From: Monarcha castaneiventris obscurior
Lineage: Eukaryota; Chordata; Aves; Passeriformes; Monarchidae
NCBI GenBank assembly: GCA_026261815.1
Contig: JAMPIT010000417.1
Location: 3,815,501-3,879,500 of the forward strand
Direction: 5' to 3'
DNA: 64,000 nucleotides
The stretch's first letter is position 1. The number at the start of each line of letters is the position of its first letter. Below, one piece after another: positions 36,801-48,700 of this stretch. Below the pieces are notes generated by a model. The model did no database searches. It was not told the DNA's origin and was given only the letters and a program-made list of their open reading frames with translations. A program made the position numbers and the translations under genes.

Positions 36801-39095
36801 TCTTGAGGCCAGGCATGAATGCCCAACATGTCCTGGTTCCCGGCCAAGGTGAAACCCAGATGCAGGTCAGCCTCCTCTGAAGGCCCTCCTCAGGGATAGT
36901 CTCAGCAGGAAGATGGCACAGTGGACACGTCCTTGGTTTAGATAACTGGGACACACCATAATACTCACATGATGCTTAGTTTAGCTCTCACCACTGAAAT
37001 ATGCAAAAGGACTTGCATCCTCCCCCACTGTAAAAGAAAATTATAGAAACTGAAGGTACTAAAACTAACTCATGAGGGATATAAAAACACCAAGAGTGCT
37101 GTGGTCTTAAAGGACTGCATGGATTCTCAGACTCACCCAATTAAGTAAAAGCTGAAGTAACATGTGAGGAAAAAGCCATGTTTTATAACTTACACACAAC
37201 AATCTTATCTCTGACCAGACAATTCTGACTAGATCCCATTTTTCTATAAATACTTACTTCCTTTCAAGCACGTTGGAAAGTTGCAGGGGAAAAGAATGGA
37301 AAACCGGTCCCTTAGTGATGCTGCACAAAAGCAAGACACTGTCTCAGCATTTGCAGTGATCCCACTGCATCATTCTTATGGGGCTCTGAACATATTAAAG
37401 AGGAGCAAGAAATTAAACCGTGGTTCTGTCTCGCAGCCATTAACCTACAGAGTCATCTGAATATATCATGGGAAGGGTGCTGCATTCCCCATAGGGCTGA
37501 AATGCCCCACTGCTGGAAAGTGTCGAGTACACAGACTGCAGGTTGTGTCAGTGCTGGAGAGCCCCATATTCTGGAGAACCTCCAGAATATGGGGATGGGA
37601 TAGTACTGACAGAAAGTCAAATCTGTCTGCCGTGCCACTTCCAGTGCAATTTTGATTTTGCTCAGATGGCAGATGCTAAGGTTAACTGGTATATCTATAC
37701 ATTTCTTTACATGTATTTCTTGTGTGACAGCAGGTTCGATTAGCAGTATAATTATTCATTCAATCCTTCTGCTCTGTGTTAGGTTTACATCACTGCGCTA
37801 TCAAAATATGCCTGAGACTATTTTTCATGCATTAGACAGAAATGCACAATCAAATGTGGATACAAGTTGATGAAAGCAGCATGCTGATTAGATGGCCCAA
37901 TCCAGTGTGTGCTGACAGACACAGTACAATATTAAAGCTTTGCCTGTACTGCTTAACGCACAGCTTATTGCATAAAAAAACAACTTGTTCCTACCTTTGA
38001 TACATTACAACCTCTTTCGGACTATAAAATATTTCCCCCTTCTCATCTTCCCTTGAGGATATGTACAACATTGCCAACACATCAGATTTTGACTGCCTGA
38101 AAGAAGGATCATAGAGAAGTCTCAGCCAAAACATGCAAGTAACGAGGGACTGCAACTGCAAGTACAGACAGCTGGTAGAATTGTGTGCAAGTGTTATCCT
38201 TGCTCTCCATCAGTAACATCCAGGAAAGCACCATGGGGGGACTGCTGCACTGTAAGGCAACAGCATAACTAGAAGTGTTCTGCCAGGAGGGTCTGTTCTG
38301 GTTTTGTCTCCACTAATAGTAGCTATCCTACATGAATACATAGTGGTTAATCACTCCTCAGAATTAATATAAATAGTTATGAGACTATGAGACATATAAA
38401 TGTGTGAGAACACTCACACATCATACATTCTTTAGGTATGTTTGTGTTTGTGCATACACGTGGTGATGACCAGCAAGGCAGAATGGATTTGAAATTTCAA
38501 CTGTGCTGTTGTGCAACGTCACTTCAGACCTCATTGGGTCCAAAAGAGAGCGTGGTTAGTGGAAATGAATGGTGCACAAATGGTGGAACGAAATAGAGTA
38601 TATTTAGGTAATGATCTGGGAAGGCTCATAACTGTCTATATGTATTTAAAAGGTGTAACTGTCAGATGGAGAGCTGGGCTGTAAGAGGTGTACAACTAGG
38701 AAAAATAGAAATATTTGAAAGGAGAAAAATATGACAAAGACAAATTTTTGATTAATGTTGCAGTGGGAATTAACATGGAACCAAATGGACACAGCATTCT
38801 TTTTTTCTCAGTATAGCATTGTCAAATATACAGTTTTCCACTGATTCTCTTACTAGCTTTAATTTACCAAATCCTTTCAAGTTTTAGCTTTGGTGCTTTT
38901 TCTTAACACTAATGATGCAGATAGCTAACTTTGCATGGGATTCTTGATCTGGCCAGGTTTTTTTTCCAGTGAATATAACTATTTGTGGTGAAAAAGTGGT
39001 TGACATTTCAACTTCCAGGGCCTTTCTTTACAGGCCAAGTCCAAGGTGTTAAGTGAAATTACAGTCCCATAAGAAAAGGCTTTGTTGAAACAAAT
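33881..39095. other. Intergenic, upstream of ANKS1B: no gene seen
   Basis: GC content drops sharply at the edge of the CpG island and AT-rich DNA follows. Apart from the hairpin region at 37532-37626 and a small 9-bp hairpin at 38400-38421 (ATGTGTGAG, AACA loop, CTCACACAT), I see nothing supportable. Distal regulatory elements of ANKS1B could lie here, but none can be read from sequence alone. Confidence 0.6.
37532..37626. repeat. Long hairpin with a 15-bp perfect inner stem
   Basis: CCCCATATTCTGGAG (37562-37576), a 3-nt AAC loop and the exact reverse complement (37580-37594) form a 33-nt palindrome. Outside an internal loop of 6 and 7 nt, TGTCAGTGCT (37546-37555) pairs with AGTACTGACA (37602-37611), nine Watson-Crick pairs and one G-T. 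Farther out ACAGA (from about 37531) can pair with TCTGT (about 37622-37626). The total is about 30 base pairs. It could be a small-RNA precursor, a template-switch product or a decayed palindromic element; the sequence does not decide. Confidence 0.75.
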
Positions 39096-39860
39096 CAATA
39101 AATCAAAATAACTTGCCTGGACCAGATTCAACTCTCCAAAGAGTCTGAAGAACCTCAGATCTAACACCCACGAAATGAAAATGATGACGTGTGAGCTGTT
39201 GTTGCAATTGGCCTTGATACTAAATGAGTGGAAGGTGGCAAATGGGATCTTAATAACTCCTAAGGGGTTTGAAGGGGGACCTGGAGAACTACCGAGTCTG
39301 ATTTGCATGCTTGGAGAATTGTTAGACACCTGGCTGCAGACAGTGGTGAAGATCCAGTACAGCTTTTGGAGAAGCAAGTCATGTCTCGTGTTTTACTGTA
39401 AGAGTCTTTGGAGGAGTCAAAGAGCATATAGAAAATTGCCAATCAATAGGTTGTATTTGGCTTTCCAAAAAGCTTTTGACAAGGTCCTCAGAGAATACTT
39501 TTAAAGAAATCAAATTGTTATTAAGAGGGACGATTCTCTTGTGAGTGGAGAATTGGTTAAAGGAAGGAAAGTAAAAGGGAAGAAGGGCCAGTTTTCACAT
39601 TGATGAGAGGTTGTCAGGACAGCTGTGTAGAGGTCTCTCCTAGGACCTGCACTGCTCATAAAGAGCCTCTGAAGAGAATATGAAGTGAAACAAAGTATCA
39701 AAACAACAGGTGTCAGAATAGCTTCGACTAAAACTGAGTATGAAACAGTACATTGTTGTAGTAAACAGTAAAACAGAAGGTGGAACTCAACGTTGACAAA
39801 ACAACGGAGTAATTCTCTAGTGGAGGGATATTTTGGATTCCCTTTTTACAGTTCCAAAAC
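39096..39860 (+). mobile_element. CR1-like LINE fragment with reverse-transcriptase relic (plus strand)
   Basis: The plus strand carries a diverged CR1 ORF2 piece. LYLAFQKAFDKVLRE (about 39448-39492) corresponds to the conserved LDFSKAFDTV box of the reverse transcriptase. A KSCLV-like stretch at about 39375-39393 recalls the KSCLTNL box just upstream. The following AGGACCTGCACTGCTCA region corresponds to the GPVLFN..FINDL zone. Stops and indels interrupt the frame throughout. The boundaries are approximate. Confidence 0.7.
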
Positions 39861-41904
39861 TGCTGTTACATCTCCATACATTTCTACAAAAATGCCCATT
39901 TAATGCTATATGGTAATCAAAAATGGCAAATAAAATTATTGGGAATTATTAGGAAAGGAAATGAGCATGAATATGTCAGTATATAAAACCACTGAGTTTG
40001 TCCTGTCTCAAAAACATTACATCAGAACTAAGCAAGGTACGGTAAAGGAGAAGAGCTATAATCAGATGTATAGTATGTACAGGTTCTTAAAGCCTAAATA
40101 GATGAGGCCACTTCAGATTTTAAAAAATTATAACCATAGGGTTAGATATAAATAGAAGTATATTAAATAAGGTTAACTGGTAAAAGAAAAAGGTAAATAT
40201 AAAACAATTACCCATTGTTTTTCCTAAACAAGAACTTAGGAATCACAGTGGTCAGAGGACAGACTTAAACCAAGTTAACATACATTGTTTTCATTCAAAT
40301 ATTTTGATTTAGAATAGGCTTGGGGTTGCTTTGTATTCCACTTGGAAGGACGTGCTTTTATTCTGAGAAATGACATTTTAGTATGGACCTGTATGTGTGC
40401 ACACTGATAGCAACACAGCACAAATAACAGGCATGTAAGCTTTGCTCATCATCTTGCTAATCTGTTTTATCTCAGGTTACTGCCTCGTGTAAGAGTGTAG
40501 TTTATTGAAGTTGTCATATGTAAATTAAAATACACAGCGCATTGTTTACTGTGGTTTTGTACAGTGCATATACAACCACTCAGTTATTCTGAAATTAAGG
40601 GTACTGCTACTGTCTGTCAAAAAACCCAATTAATATTGAATTTGTCAGAAATGGTGATTTTGTGAAGCTGGTACTTTGCTCCTAGCACAAGATTAGGGCC
40701 CCAACATATTTTATTTAGTTAGCCCAGCAGTAAAAAGGTTCTTCATTCTCAATTACTTCTTCAAGCCCCACAAAACAACATTCTAGAGTGTTTATTAAAA
40801 TCAGAAAGCTAGTCCTGCACTGCCTAGGGAAGAAAGTTACTGCTTTTTGCATGAGGACATGGTTATGCAGTGAATTTCTTAATCTCAATTACCTCTTGTG
40901 TAACTGGATTACAGAGGAAAATATTAACATGAGTAATTTGTTTACTGATGTGCAACTCCCTCATTTTGAGCCTTCTAACAATACAATAGGTCTTGGTCCA
41001 AAAAAATAATTAGTAAAGTCTGTGGCTAAACCAGCCAATTAATTTGATTTACACTTATTCATCTGAACTGAAGGTGACTGTCAACCCCAGGCAAAAAGCC
41101 CTGATTCTGTTCCAGCAGCTAAGTTAAAGCTAAGATCTCAGAGGAAGAACCATGCACAAAAAATTATTACATGTAAGACTAATGTTTTATGAACACAATA
41201 GCGTACTGACCTACCCCAGAGCATCAGTAGCAAAGGTAGCAGAGAGGATTACAGGAATGCCAGCATATCCGTGACACTCTTCTAACTAGAGCTGATTTAG
41301 AAAAACACATTTAGGAATTAATCTTTGCGTTCTTTCACATTGGAAGAAAACTGGTGCAGCTATCTGTGATAGATGTTTTATTTCCATATTCTATTAAGAG
41401 AATAGAAAGTACAGAGACACCCTCTGCTATGGATATGCAAATAGGCTGGCATAATCCTAGAAAAATATGCAATAATTAATGCAAAGTAATCTTTAATCAA
41501 ATAATTAAGTATACAACAAAATGGAGCTAAAAAGATCTACCTCCAATAAAGCTGGGTGAATAACTAAAGTAGAATGAATAATTCAAGTAGGAAAATTCTG
41601 AAGGCACATAAATCTGGTAACTGCTGTTTTCTTATATTTGTTTCCTCTTTTCACACCTCTGGACCTGACACACACTGTAGTTTTTTGAAAATAGGTTTTG
41701 TAATGGCAAATTAATGAACTTCCATGACACTACTATTTATCATACCATGCTTTTTTATATTGAAGATACAATAAAACATTTTTAAATTTGAAACATCAAA
41801 ATATGGAACTGCCCAGTCCTATTTTGATGTTAGTATTTCATCAAACAAATGCTTTTCTCAGCAATATCCCAGTGAAGACACCACCCTGCATTAGCCCAAT
41901 TCCT
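39861..41904. other. Intergenic: nothing recognised
   Basis: AT-rich DNA between two CR1 fragments. No open frame, repeat family or RNA gene was recognised. Divergent CR1 sequence may extend a little into the low-coordinate end. Confidence 0.5.
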
Positions 41905-42205
41905 TTACACAGAAGCATTCAGGTTGGAAAAGACCTTTAAGGTCATCAAGCCCAGCCATTGCCCCATCACTGCCAAGTCCACCTCTGGACTGTGCCCATA
42001 TGTGTCACATCTACATGTCTTTTAAACACCTTCAGTGATGGTGACTCTACCACATACCTGGACAGACTGTCCCAGTGCTTGACAACTCTTTTGGTCCAGA
42101 AATTTTTCCTAATATCCAACCTAAACCTCAACCTCCCCTAGTGCAACTTGAGGCCATTTCCTCTTGCCCTGTCACTTGTTTCTTGTGAGGAGAGACTAAA
42201 ACATT
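41905..42205 (-). mobile_element. CR1 LINE, 3' end fragment (minus strand)
   Basis: The plus strand starts ACAGAAGCATTCAGGTTGG, then AAAAGACCTTTAAGGTCATCAAG, then TCCACCTCTGGACTGTGCCC, TTTTAAACACCTTCAG, TTTTTCCTAATATCCAACCTAAACCTC and GAGGCCATTTCCTCTTGCCC. This is the reverse complement of the classic CR1 3' region with its AGAGGAAATGG and TTGGATATTAGGAAAAATTT blocks. It is fairly well preserved, so it is younger than the other CR1 copies here. It ends at a CAC repeat. The 60-codon open frame inside is not a gene. Confidence 0.95.
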
Positions 42206-42206
42206 T

Positions 42207-42226
42207 CACCACCACCACCACCACCA
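42207..42226. repeat. (CAC)n trinucleotide microsatellite
   Basis: About six and a half CAC units lie directly at the 5' (high-coordinate) edge of the minus-strand CR1 fragment. Confidence 0.9.
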
Positions 42227-43658
42227 TCTGAGCACGGAAACAACAGTTTTGCTGTGGAAGCCAAGTCAATTTCTTTTTTTCAGGTAGAATTGTTTTTACA
42301 TAAAACCATATTTTCCAGTTATTTTTAGTGTTTTGATACATTTTATAATGTACCCAATCTAATGCACGTTGTGTATACAGTAGCTAAACATTCATAGCAC
42401 CTGATTTAATTAGTATTCAGCTTGTCTGTTTATTGTGCATTTCTGTCTTGCCGCAATTTTTAAATTTCCTTTCATAGAAACTCTCAGTCTCTCTTTTCTA
42501 CTTCCTTCTATTATACAACCCTGTCTTTCTCACAGGGAAGATTATCCTGTTAGGATGGTTGTAGTGAAAATGTACATCGTGCCGAGGATGTGTTTGTGCT
42601 ACAGCTCTGCCTCATCCTTTCTTAGTTACACACAGCTTCAATTACGTTCTCACAGTAACTTCACCTCCAGTGTTTCAGGCTCAGATTCTTCTGGCAGGCC
42701 CATTTCCAGTGGATATCAGGAATGGTAGAGTGGGTGAGATTGGATACTGAGTATCTGACAACTAAATTTCCTGTTATTCATAAATCCCACTTTATGTAGG
42801 TTCTCCTGATTGGCATAAGAGGTTTCTAAGGAACCTTAAAGTGAAAGGACATCAGCAAAGTGGGAGATTATGACAGTGTTTGTCAGTTAATAGCTAGCTA
42901 ACACATGCAGTATGATGGTACTCCATATATGAGTTTTATCACCAGATGGAGAAGAAAAAAATAAATCTGTTACTGCCTATACATTACTATTTGCTGCTAA
43001 GTAAAAACATTCCTTTTGATTCCAGCAGCTGTAGATTTAAAAGCAGCCACACTGACATTAAGGATGACAGCTATTCAGCCACATAGGAACACATTCTCAT
43101 GAATAAAGTGCTCAGAACTTGTTCTAGTGTATTGTTTTCCCTATGCTTATTTCAAACTCTCTCCTTTTTTCCTCCTTGACTTACAGTAGCTAAACAAGAG
43201 ACATGTTTTGCATAATGAAAAGGCAAAAGAGATTAACTCTAGGTTGCCTTTGCCTGCTGAAGTATTTTGTCAAGTCCCATTTCAAGGAGTCTTTTTAATC
43301 TTAACATTATGACTTTGAAGGAATACCTTCCTGTTGCATGAGCTGAAAATGCTTCTGATAATTGCAAAGGAAGGTTTAACAGCAACATTCAGGTCATGAC
43401 CCCTTTCAGATGTATCTTCAGATGAGTACGAGTTTGAAAATTAACTTGTAGTTTTCCATGAGTTACATTGCCAGCTGTTAAGAGATTTGGAAGGATTTAG
43501 GATACTGCTAAAGGATACTGATACTGCTTTAAAGAGTTTCTCAATGACTGTTCACAACTTATCATATTTCTTACATTACTTCTGGATAGGAAAGGAAATG
43601 CTGGGGATGACATGTTTTTTATAATTCTTTAAGAAAGCTGTTGTATAAGTATTCTAGT

Positions 43659-43697
43659 GTGTGTATATATATATATATGTAGATATATATATACACA
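43659..43697. repeat. (GT)n(AT)n palindromic microsatellite
   Basis: GTGTGTATATATATATATAT is followed by a short GTAG centre and an AT run ending in ACACAC, so the whole 39-base block is a near-palindrome. It could extrude as a cruciform, and such blocks are unstable in length. Confidence 0.85.
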
Positions 43698-44651
43698 CTC
43701 AAAAAGTCTGGTGAATACTGCAGAAATAGCGAATCCCATTTTTAGAAGGAAGTGATTTTTCAGGAGACTTCCTGCTATCTTCCTACTAAGTTTGAGCAGA
43801 GAAGCCTCATTTCTACATCAAACTCAGTTCAGGTAAGCAGCTGTGATCATGCTGGTGTCCATTATATTGTCATGTTCTGCAACATGTTCTAGTAATGTGG
43901 CGCTGGCAGGATGCCGCCTTAAAAAACTCTCCCTTCTACCTATCCTGAGTTGCAGCCTCTTTTTAGAAATAGAATTAAAAATAAGTGGAAGGAAAAAACT
44001 CCATTAAGATTCCAGACGAATAAAGAGACAGCTGCTTTCTATGCTATTTTCTCTATTTGACAAAAATAAAGCGACCCCATTCCTACAGTAAATTTTATAT
44101 AAATTGCTTTTCTCTCTGCTTAGTCATTCTGCCTGTAAGTTTTTGAACAGTCAAACAGGATATAAAAAGAAGTAACTCCAGATCACTTACCACACACTAT
44201 AGTGTTAAATTGTTGTATTAGATTATCATCTGGTGAAGGTGGGTAAGGTAAGCTTTTGTAAAGGATTACATTTGGTTATTCCCAAAGAAACGTAGGGAAC
44301 CTCTCTATATGCTCCTTTTATTAAAAATGAGGGGTTTTTCTAGTTAACAAGGAAAAGGAACAAATAAATTGTTGATATTAAGGTGGAGCTTTTAATCTAT
44401 ATAATGACGGGAAAAACAAGAAGAATTTATTCTACACTTTTAAGAGATAATGATGAAGCATAAAAATTCTGATAAAAATCTTACCATAAAAGGGACAACA
44501 TGTAGAGAAAATAAGTTTTTAGAATTTATTTAAAGCTAAAAGGGAGAAGAAAATCTTCTGACACTGTCTAGGCACTTCATGTGATTTACTTGAAGAGGAG
44601 AACATATGCCATAAAGAAGGCAGTATAAACAAAGTTAAGCTATAAAAATTT

Positions 44652-44685
44652 AAAAAAAAAAAAAAAAAGAAAAAAAAAAAAAAAA
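44652..44685. repeat. Interrupted poly(A) tract
   Basis: Seventeen A, one G, then sixteen A on the plus strand. It may be the tail of a plus-strand retroposon to its left, but no element body is recognisable there. Confidence 0.85.
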
Positions 44686-44734
44686 GAACAAACCCTCATA
44701 TTTAAAGTCATGTTACGAAGGTGATCATCAGAAG

Positions 44735-44940
44735 TGGATGGAAGCGCCAGGCTGTGCGGTAGCCCTTGCCAGCGGTGCCGCCTGTCCCGGCCGGCCCCGG
44801 CACGGCTCCCGCACCGGGACGGTGCGGCTCAGCGGGGCAGGCGCGGCCCCGCACCGACCTCCACTGGAACACCCGCACCTAAGCGGCCTTGCTTCTCGGG
44901 GACATACTAACCTTCACAGACCGCACGATGGGGATTCTCA
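44735..44940. promoter_or_regulatory. Orphan CpG island of about 200 bases
   Basis: Roughly twenty CG dinucleotides lie in about 200 bases (for example GTCCCGGCCGGCCCCGG and GGCAGGCGCGGCCCCGCACC), in otherwise AT-rich intergenic DNA 12 kb upstream of ANKS1B and 5 kb beyond the BLTP3B stop codon. It shares a 16-mer, GCGGCCCCGCACCGAC, with the ANKS1B promoter island at 33722. On the plus strand an ATG at 44928 opens a 53-codon frame beginning MGILIAKVF. On the minus strand AAG|GTTAGT near 44911 could act as a splice donor. It may be an unannotated promoter, an alternative first exon or a retrocopy. No identity is claimed. Confidence 0.4.
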
Positions 44941-45348
44941 TCGCTAAAGTATTTCCCAGTGCTCAAAAACTCCACGGCGACCAGAACAATATAATTACAC
45001 TGACTGAAGTTGTTTCTGGCAGTTGCACCTTCCGTGGTAGTGGAGTATTGAGGTTTGTAGATTTGTTCCACAGAAAAGTCGCATAGAGGCTGCCTCGGTA
45101 TTCAGCACCTACTGACTCAGACTATCACTTTGCTCATGTCTATGTTTAAAATACTTACCAATTATCTAGCTCAAATTAAATCACAGTGGTTTCGAACATA
45201 CTCTGTCCTAGGAAAAGTGCACTAACCAGTTCATGCATTATGCTCCACACACTGCCATCTCACTCTCACAGAAGATACAGCAGGGATCTCAGCAAGTGTA
45301 GCCATTTCTCAGCTACAAGTGATTCCAGCTCCTGTGATTCCAGCTCTT

Positions 45349-45704
45349 TGTGAAACCACCCGAGGCAAACTCGGGGACAGAGAGACAGGAGCCGTGTGTG
45401 GCACTGCCACAGAGGCAGCTTTATTGTCCAGCAGACCCTGTGAAAGGAAGGCCAGGGACAGAACCTCCCTGATTCAGGGCACATCCAGGGCCTCTTTGTA
45501 GGAAAGGCAGAGGGTGGGGTAGAAACCAATTTACCAACTGGACACAAGGTATTACCATAGAGAAACAAGGCATGCTGGGGGCGGTACATTTTGTCACTGT
45601 AACCTAGAGAGAGGTTTCTTATCTCTGAGTCCTTTTGCCCTCAGGCTTCTCTCCTCCAAGGGAGTGCAGAGCACTCCTGAGTCAAAGGCTCACAGCCCTC
45701 CACA
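45349..45704 (-). mobile_element. Solo LTR of an endogenous retrovirus (minus strand)
   Basis: On the minus strand the block starts TGTGGAGGG at 45704 and ends TTTCACA at 45349, so it has TGTG...CACA inverted ends of a retroviral LTR. An AATAAA polyadenylation signal at 45425-45420 is followed by about 70 bases rich in CT and GT (CTGTCTCTCTGTCCCC), as expected for R and U5. The 356-base length is within the range of small avian LTRs. No internal retroviral sequence adjoins on either side, so it is a recombined solo LTR. I could not find a clean target-site duplication, so the exact ends may be off by a few bases. The open frames within it are not genes. Confidence 0.75.
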
Positions 45705-48700
45705 TAAGTACATCTTATTTTTACTCCCAAACAGTGCTCTCAGAGATTCTTAAAACTACGTAAGATTTAACACTGAGAAAACATGGTGGAAAGCTTTAGG
45801 AAATACATATATTCTACTTCCATTCATACTAAAGAGAGTGATGGCAACAAAAAGAAAGGCAGGAGATAGTGAAGAAATAATAAAATACAGGTAATTTAAT
45901 GTAACTGCTTCGGAGTGGCTTGGGCAATGGCAGATTAAAAAAGCTATTATCTACTCATTTAATTAGGCAGCAATCTGAAAGATTTATCTCTTTGGGATGC
46001 AGAAGTTACCCCTTATTTTGGGAGAGAACACAGGCTATCAAGAGTTTAGCTGATTTTTGAAGATTTAATTCCTGCAAATGTGTTTGAGCCAGCAAGTAGC
46101 ATGACACATACTTGCAAGACATTCTATAGTATCTGAGAAGCTGTGAATTGCAAAAAAGTTCTTGAAATAATAAAGTGATCAAAAATATCTTTCATAAACT
46201 TTAAAATCTGAACTATTTAAGTCTTTATATAAGCATGCTAAAAATACCTAAAACTGTAAACAACTGTAACTACACAGCTTCTATTTACCAGCAATCTTTA
46301 TGCTTTTTCCTAATTTTAAGAAACAAAGCTCTGTTCCTCCAGCAAAGACCATCCCTTAATGCCACTTAGCATCATCTTTGTGTTGCTTGTGTTCTCAGGT
46401 TTCCTGTTGTTAGTAAGATGAGGAGGTCACTGCCAGAGAACACAGCAGAGTGAGCTGAGCACGCTGCTTGGCGCTGCACCACTGGAAGCCACGCGTTAGC
46501 CTCAGCATGAGAGCTGTGCTTCAGCACTACAAAGCCTGCACTGGCTTCACAACCACACGGATCTTTGCTGAGGCACAGGAAATGGGGCTGCTATTCAAAA
46601 GCCAGTCAGCAAAAGTGAAGTGGCATGGGCTGGAATTAAAAAAAGATAAGGTTGTATTGCAGGGCTGTCAAAAAACTCATTTCCCTGCTGGTAGGGGTGA
46701 ATTAGTGGATTTCACAGCAAGTGCCCACAATTTAATTGCTACTTAACATATTAGCAAGGTGATGTTCTGTTCCTACAACAGATAAAAACACATTCACTTA
46801 TATCAACAGCTGAATTGGAATCCGATGTACTCTCTAAAATGTGCAGATGGCAACAGTGAGCTGAAAATCTTCTTCAAGCATTTTGTCATGAATGTTTTAA
46901 GAACTAGACCAATGCGAGCACATTTTTTTATATAGAAACCACCGTGTTCATCATTACTTACCTGAAATCTGGTCACTGCAGGGAGTTTGCTTCTGCAGCA
47001 CTTACATACATTTTGTACTCTTGGAATTGTAGATGCTTGTTACAAGTCTTTACTATCACATTCTCCTTACATTTATTATAAAATTATTTTGAATAAAGGT
47101 AACCATTATCACGGCAGACATAGGAAGTTTTCTGCAGCTAGCAGTTATCCTTTAGAGATCACTTGTGATCCTAGTTTAAGACTCCCTAGTAATTTCCTAG
47201 GGGAGACAGCGTACAAACAGACATGGCTAATGGAACCAGGAAATAAAAGACTTAGGCAGAAGGGGCCAGAGCAGGTATGGTATCTACAAAACTCCCTCTC
47301 CAACAGGCCTTTTATAAGTAATACCGTAAGGCCACAGAATATTGATTTAAAGCTGGTGCTTACCAACAAAGCCAGAGCTGCAGTGAGAACTGGAACAGCA
47401 CATGTCAGAAAGATTCAGTGACAGAGCCTGGGAAAGGGCACAGCTTCTTTAGGGTCAACTGATGTGAAAACTTCATTAGACATTAAACCAGCATTTCTAA
47501 ACAAGATGAAGAGTGTTAAGCTAAACTGTAGACCAGTTTAAATTTCCATTAAAAAAGTAAAATAAAACATGGTAACAGTTTTCCTACCGGACTTCGGGAG
47601 TCAATTTTCTGTATACACTGAAATTCTCCAAACTGTCTTCCATTTAGTTCTTTGCAGAATGAAAGCAAGAGGCTCTACTGATAGTACAAACTTCTTGTCT
47701 AGGAGGTTATGAACACTAAGAGAGCCTTGAGGATGAATTAAGTTGTTGGGGTTTTTTTAATTCTGAGGCTTTTCGTAACTATGCTTAGTATAACCTCTTA
47801 GAGCTTAGTTTAATTTTGTAGTTTCAAACATTAATAAATTAACTCTCCCTCTGCAGTTTTTTCAATAGCAAAACACATTTCAGAATGATGCAATACCATC
47901 ACTCTCAGTATTGTCAAGCCCACAACCAAGCACACCCATCTCCTCTGAACTGCCCACAGGTGATGCTCATTACTGTAAAAAGGCCATGAAGTAGAAATGT
48001 ATTCAGTTATAATGAAGTGCTAGGAAGTGATACCCTGAATTTCAACAACTGTTCTCCAGAACAACCAGAAGGGCTGGTTTGGGCTGTTATTTTGGGTTTG
48101 GTTTGCAATTGCTTTTTCTCAAAAAAAGCAGGTTTTAGCTTATGCAGTAAAAAAGACAGGCATTTGATATTGCTATTTATTTCTTTTTAAAAATTAGACA
48201 ATTCTCAATGTAATATTCTAGCAACATGCTACTAAGCACTCTATACATTCCTTTCTTCAGAGTAATTCCAACTAGATCTTGGCAAGGATAAACCAAATAA
48301 GAATTACTTTAATAGTACCAACCAGAATTAAACCAATGGAGAACTCCTCCCCTGAATCTGACATTATATTTATGTGAAATTGCACCACTCATATTTAATA
48401 CTGTGTTGTCTTATATAACTATTGAAATACAAATATTTCATTTCTCTAATAGAAACACTGTGTGTATATTTTTTCCTCTGAATCAGAATAATAAAATAAA
48501 AATTTCAATGGGCATTAAGAAGAGTTTCAACTAAGGTTTCATAAGGCAGGCTTTAAAATAGTGCCTGAACCAGTTCTTCCATAGAGTTCTTGATTAAAAT
48601 CTACACTTTCAGTAACTATTTTCAGCAGTGCAAATTATGTGTCCTCCAAAAAGTTTTAATGAAAACCATTTTAATTAAAACTGGTTTGACAACCTGAATA

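Larger units (their letters stand above)
42227..44734. other. Intergenic: simple repeats only
   Basis: AT-rich sequence with an AT/GT dinucleotide palindrome at 43659-43697 and a long A-rich run at 44652-44686. No coding exon was recognised. A 97-codon frame at 42435-42728 shows no family resemblance. Confidence 0.55.

Noticed and set aside
37562..37594. Annotated microRNA
   Set aside because: No known mature sequence recognised and the 3-nt loop is atypical; kept only as a hairpin.
39175..39504. 109-codon plus-strand frame as a host gene
   Set aside because: It contains the AFQKAFDKV reverse-transcriptase box of a CR1-like element.
44928..45086. ARL-type small GTPase gene or pseudogene
   Set aside because: Only about nine residues recall ARL5; the P-loop and later GTPase motifs are absent, so no gene name is given.
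46987..47421. 144-codon plus-strand frame
   Set aside because: No known motif, no CpG promoter and no splice sites that would extend it.
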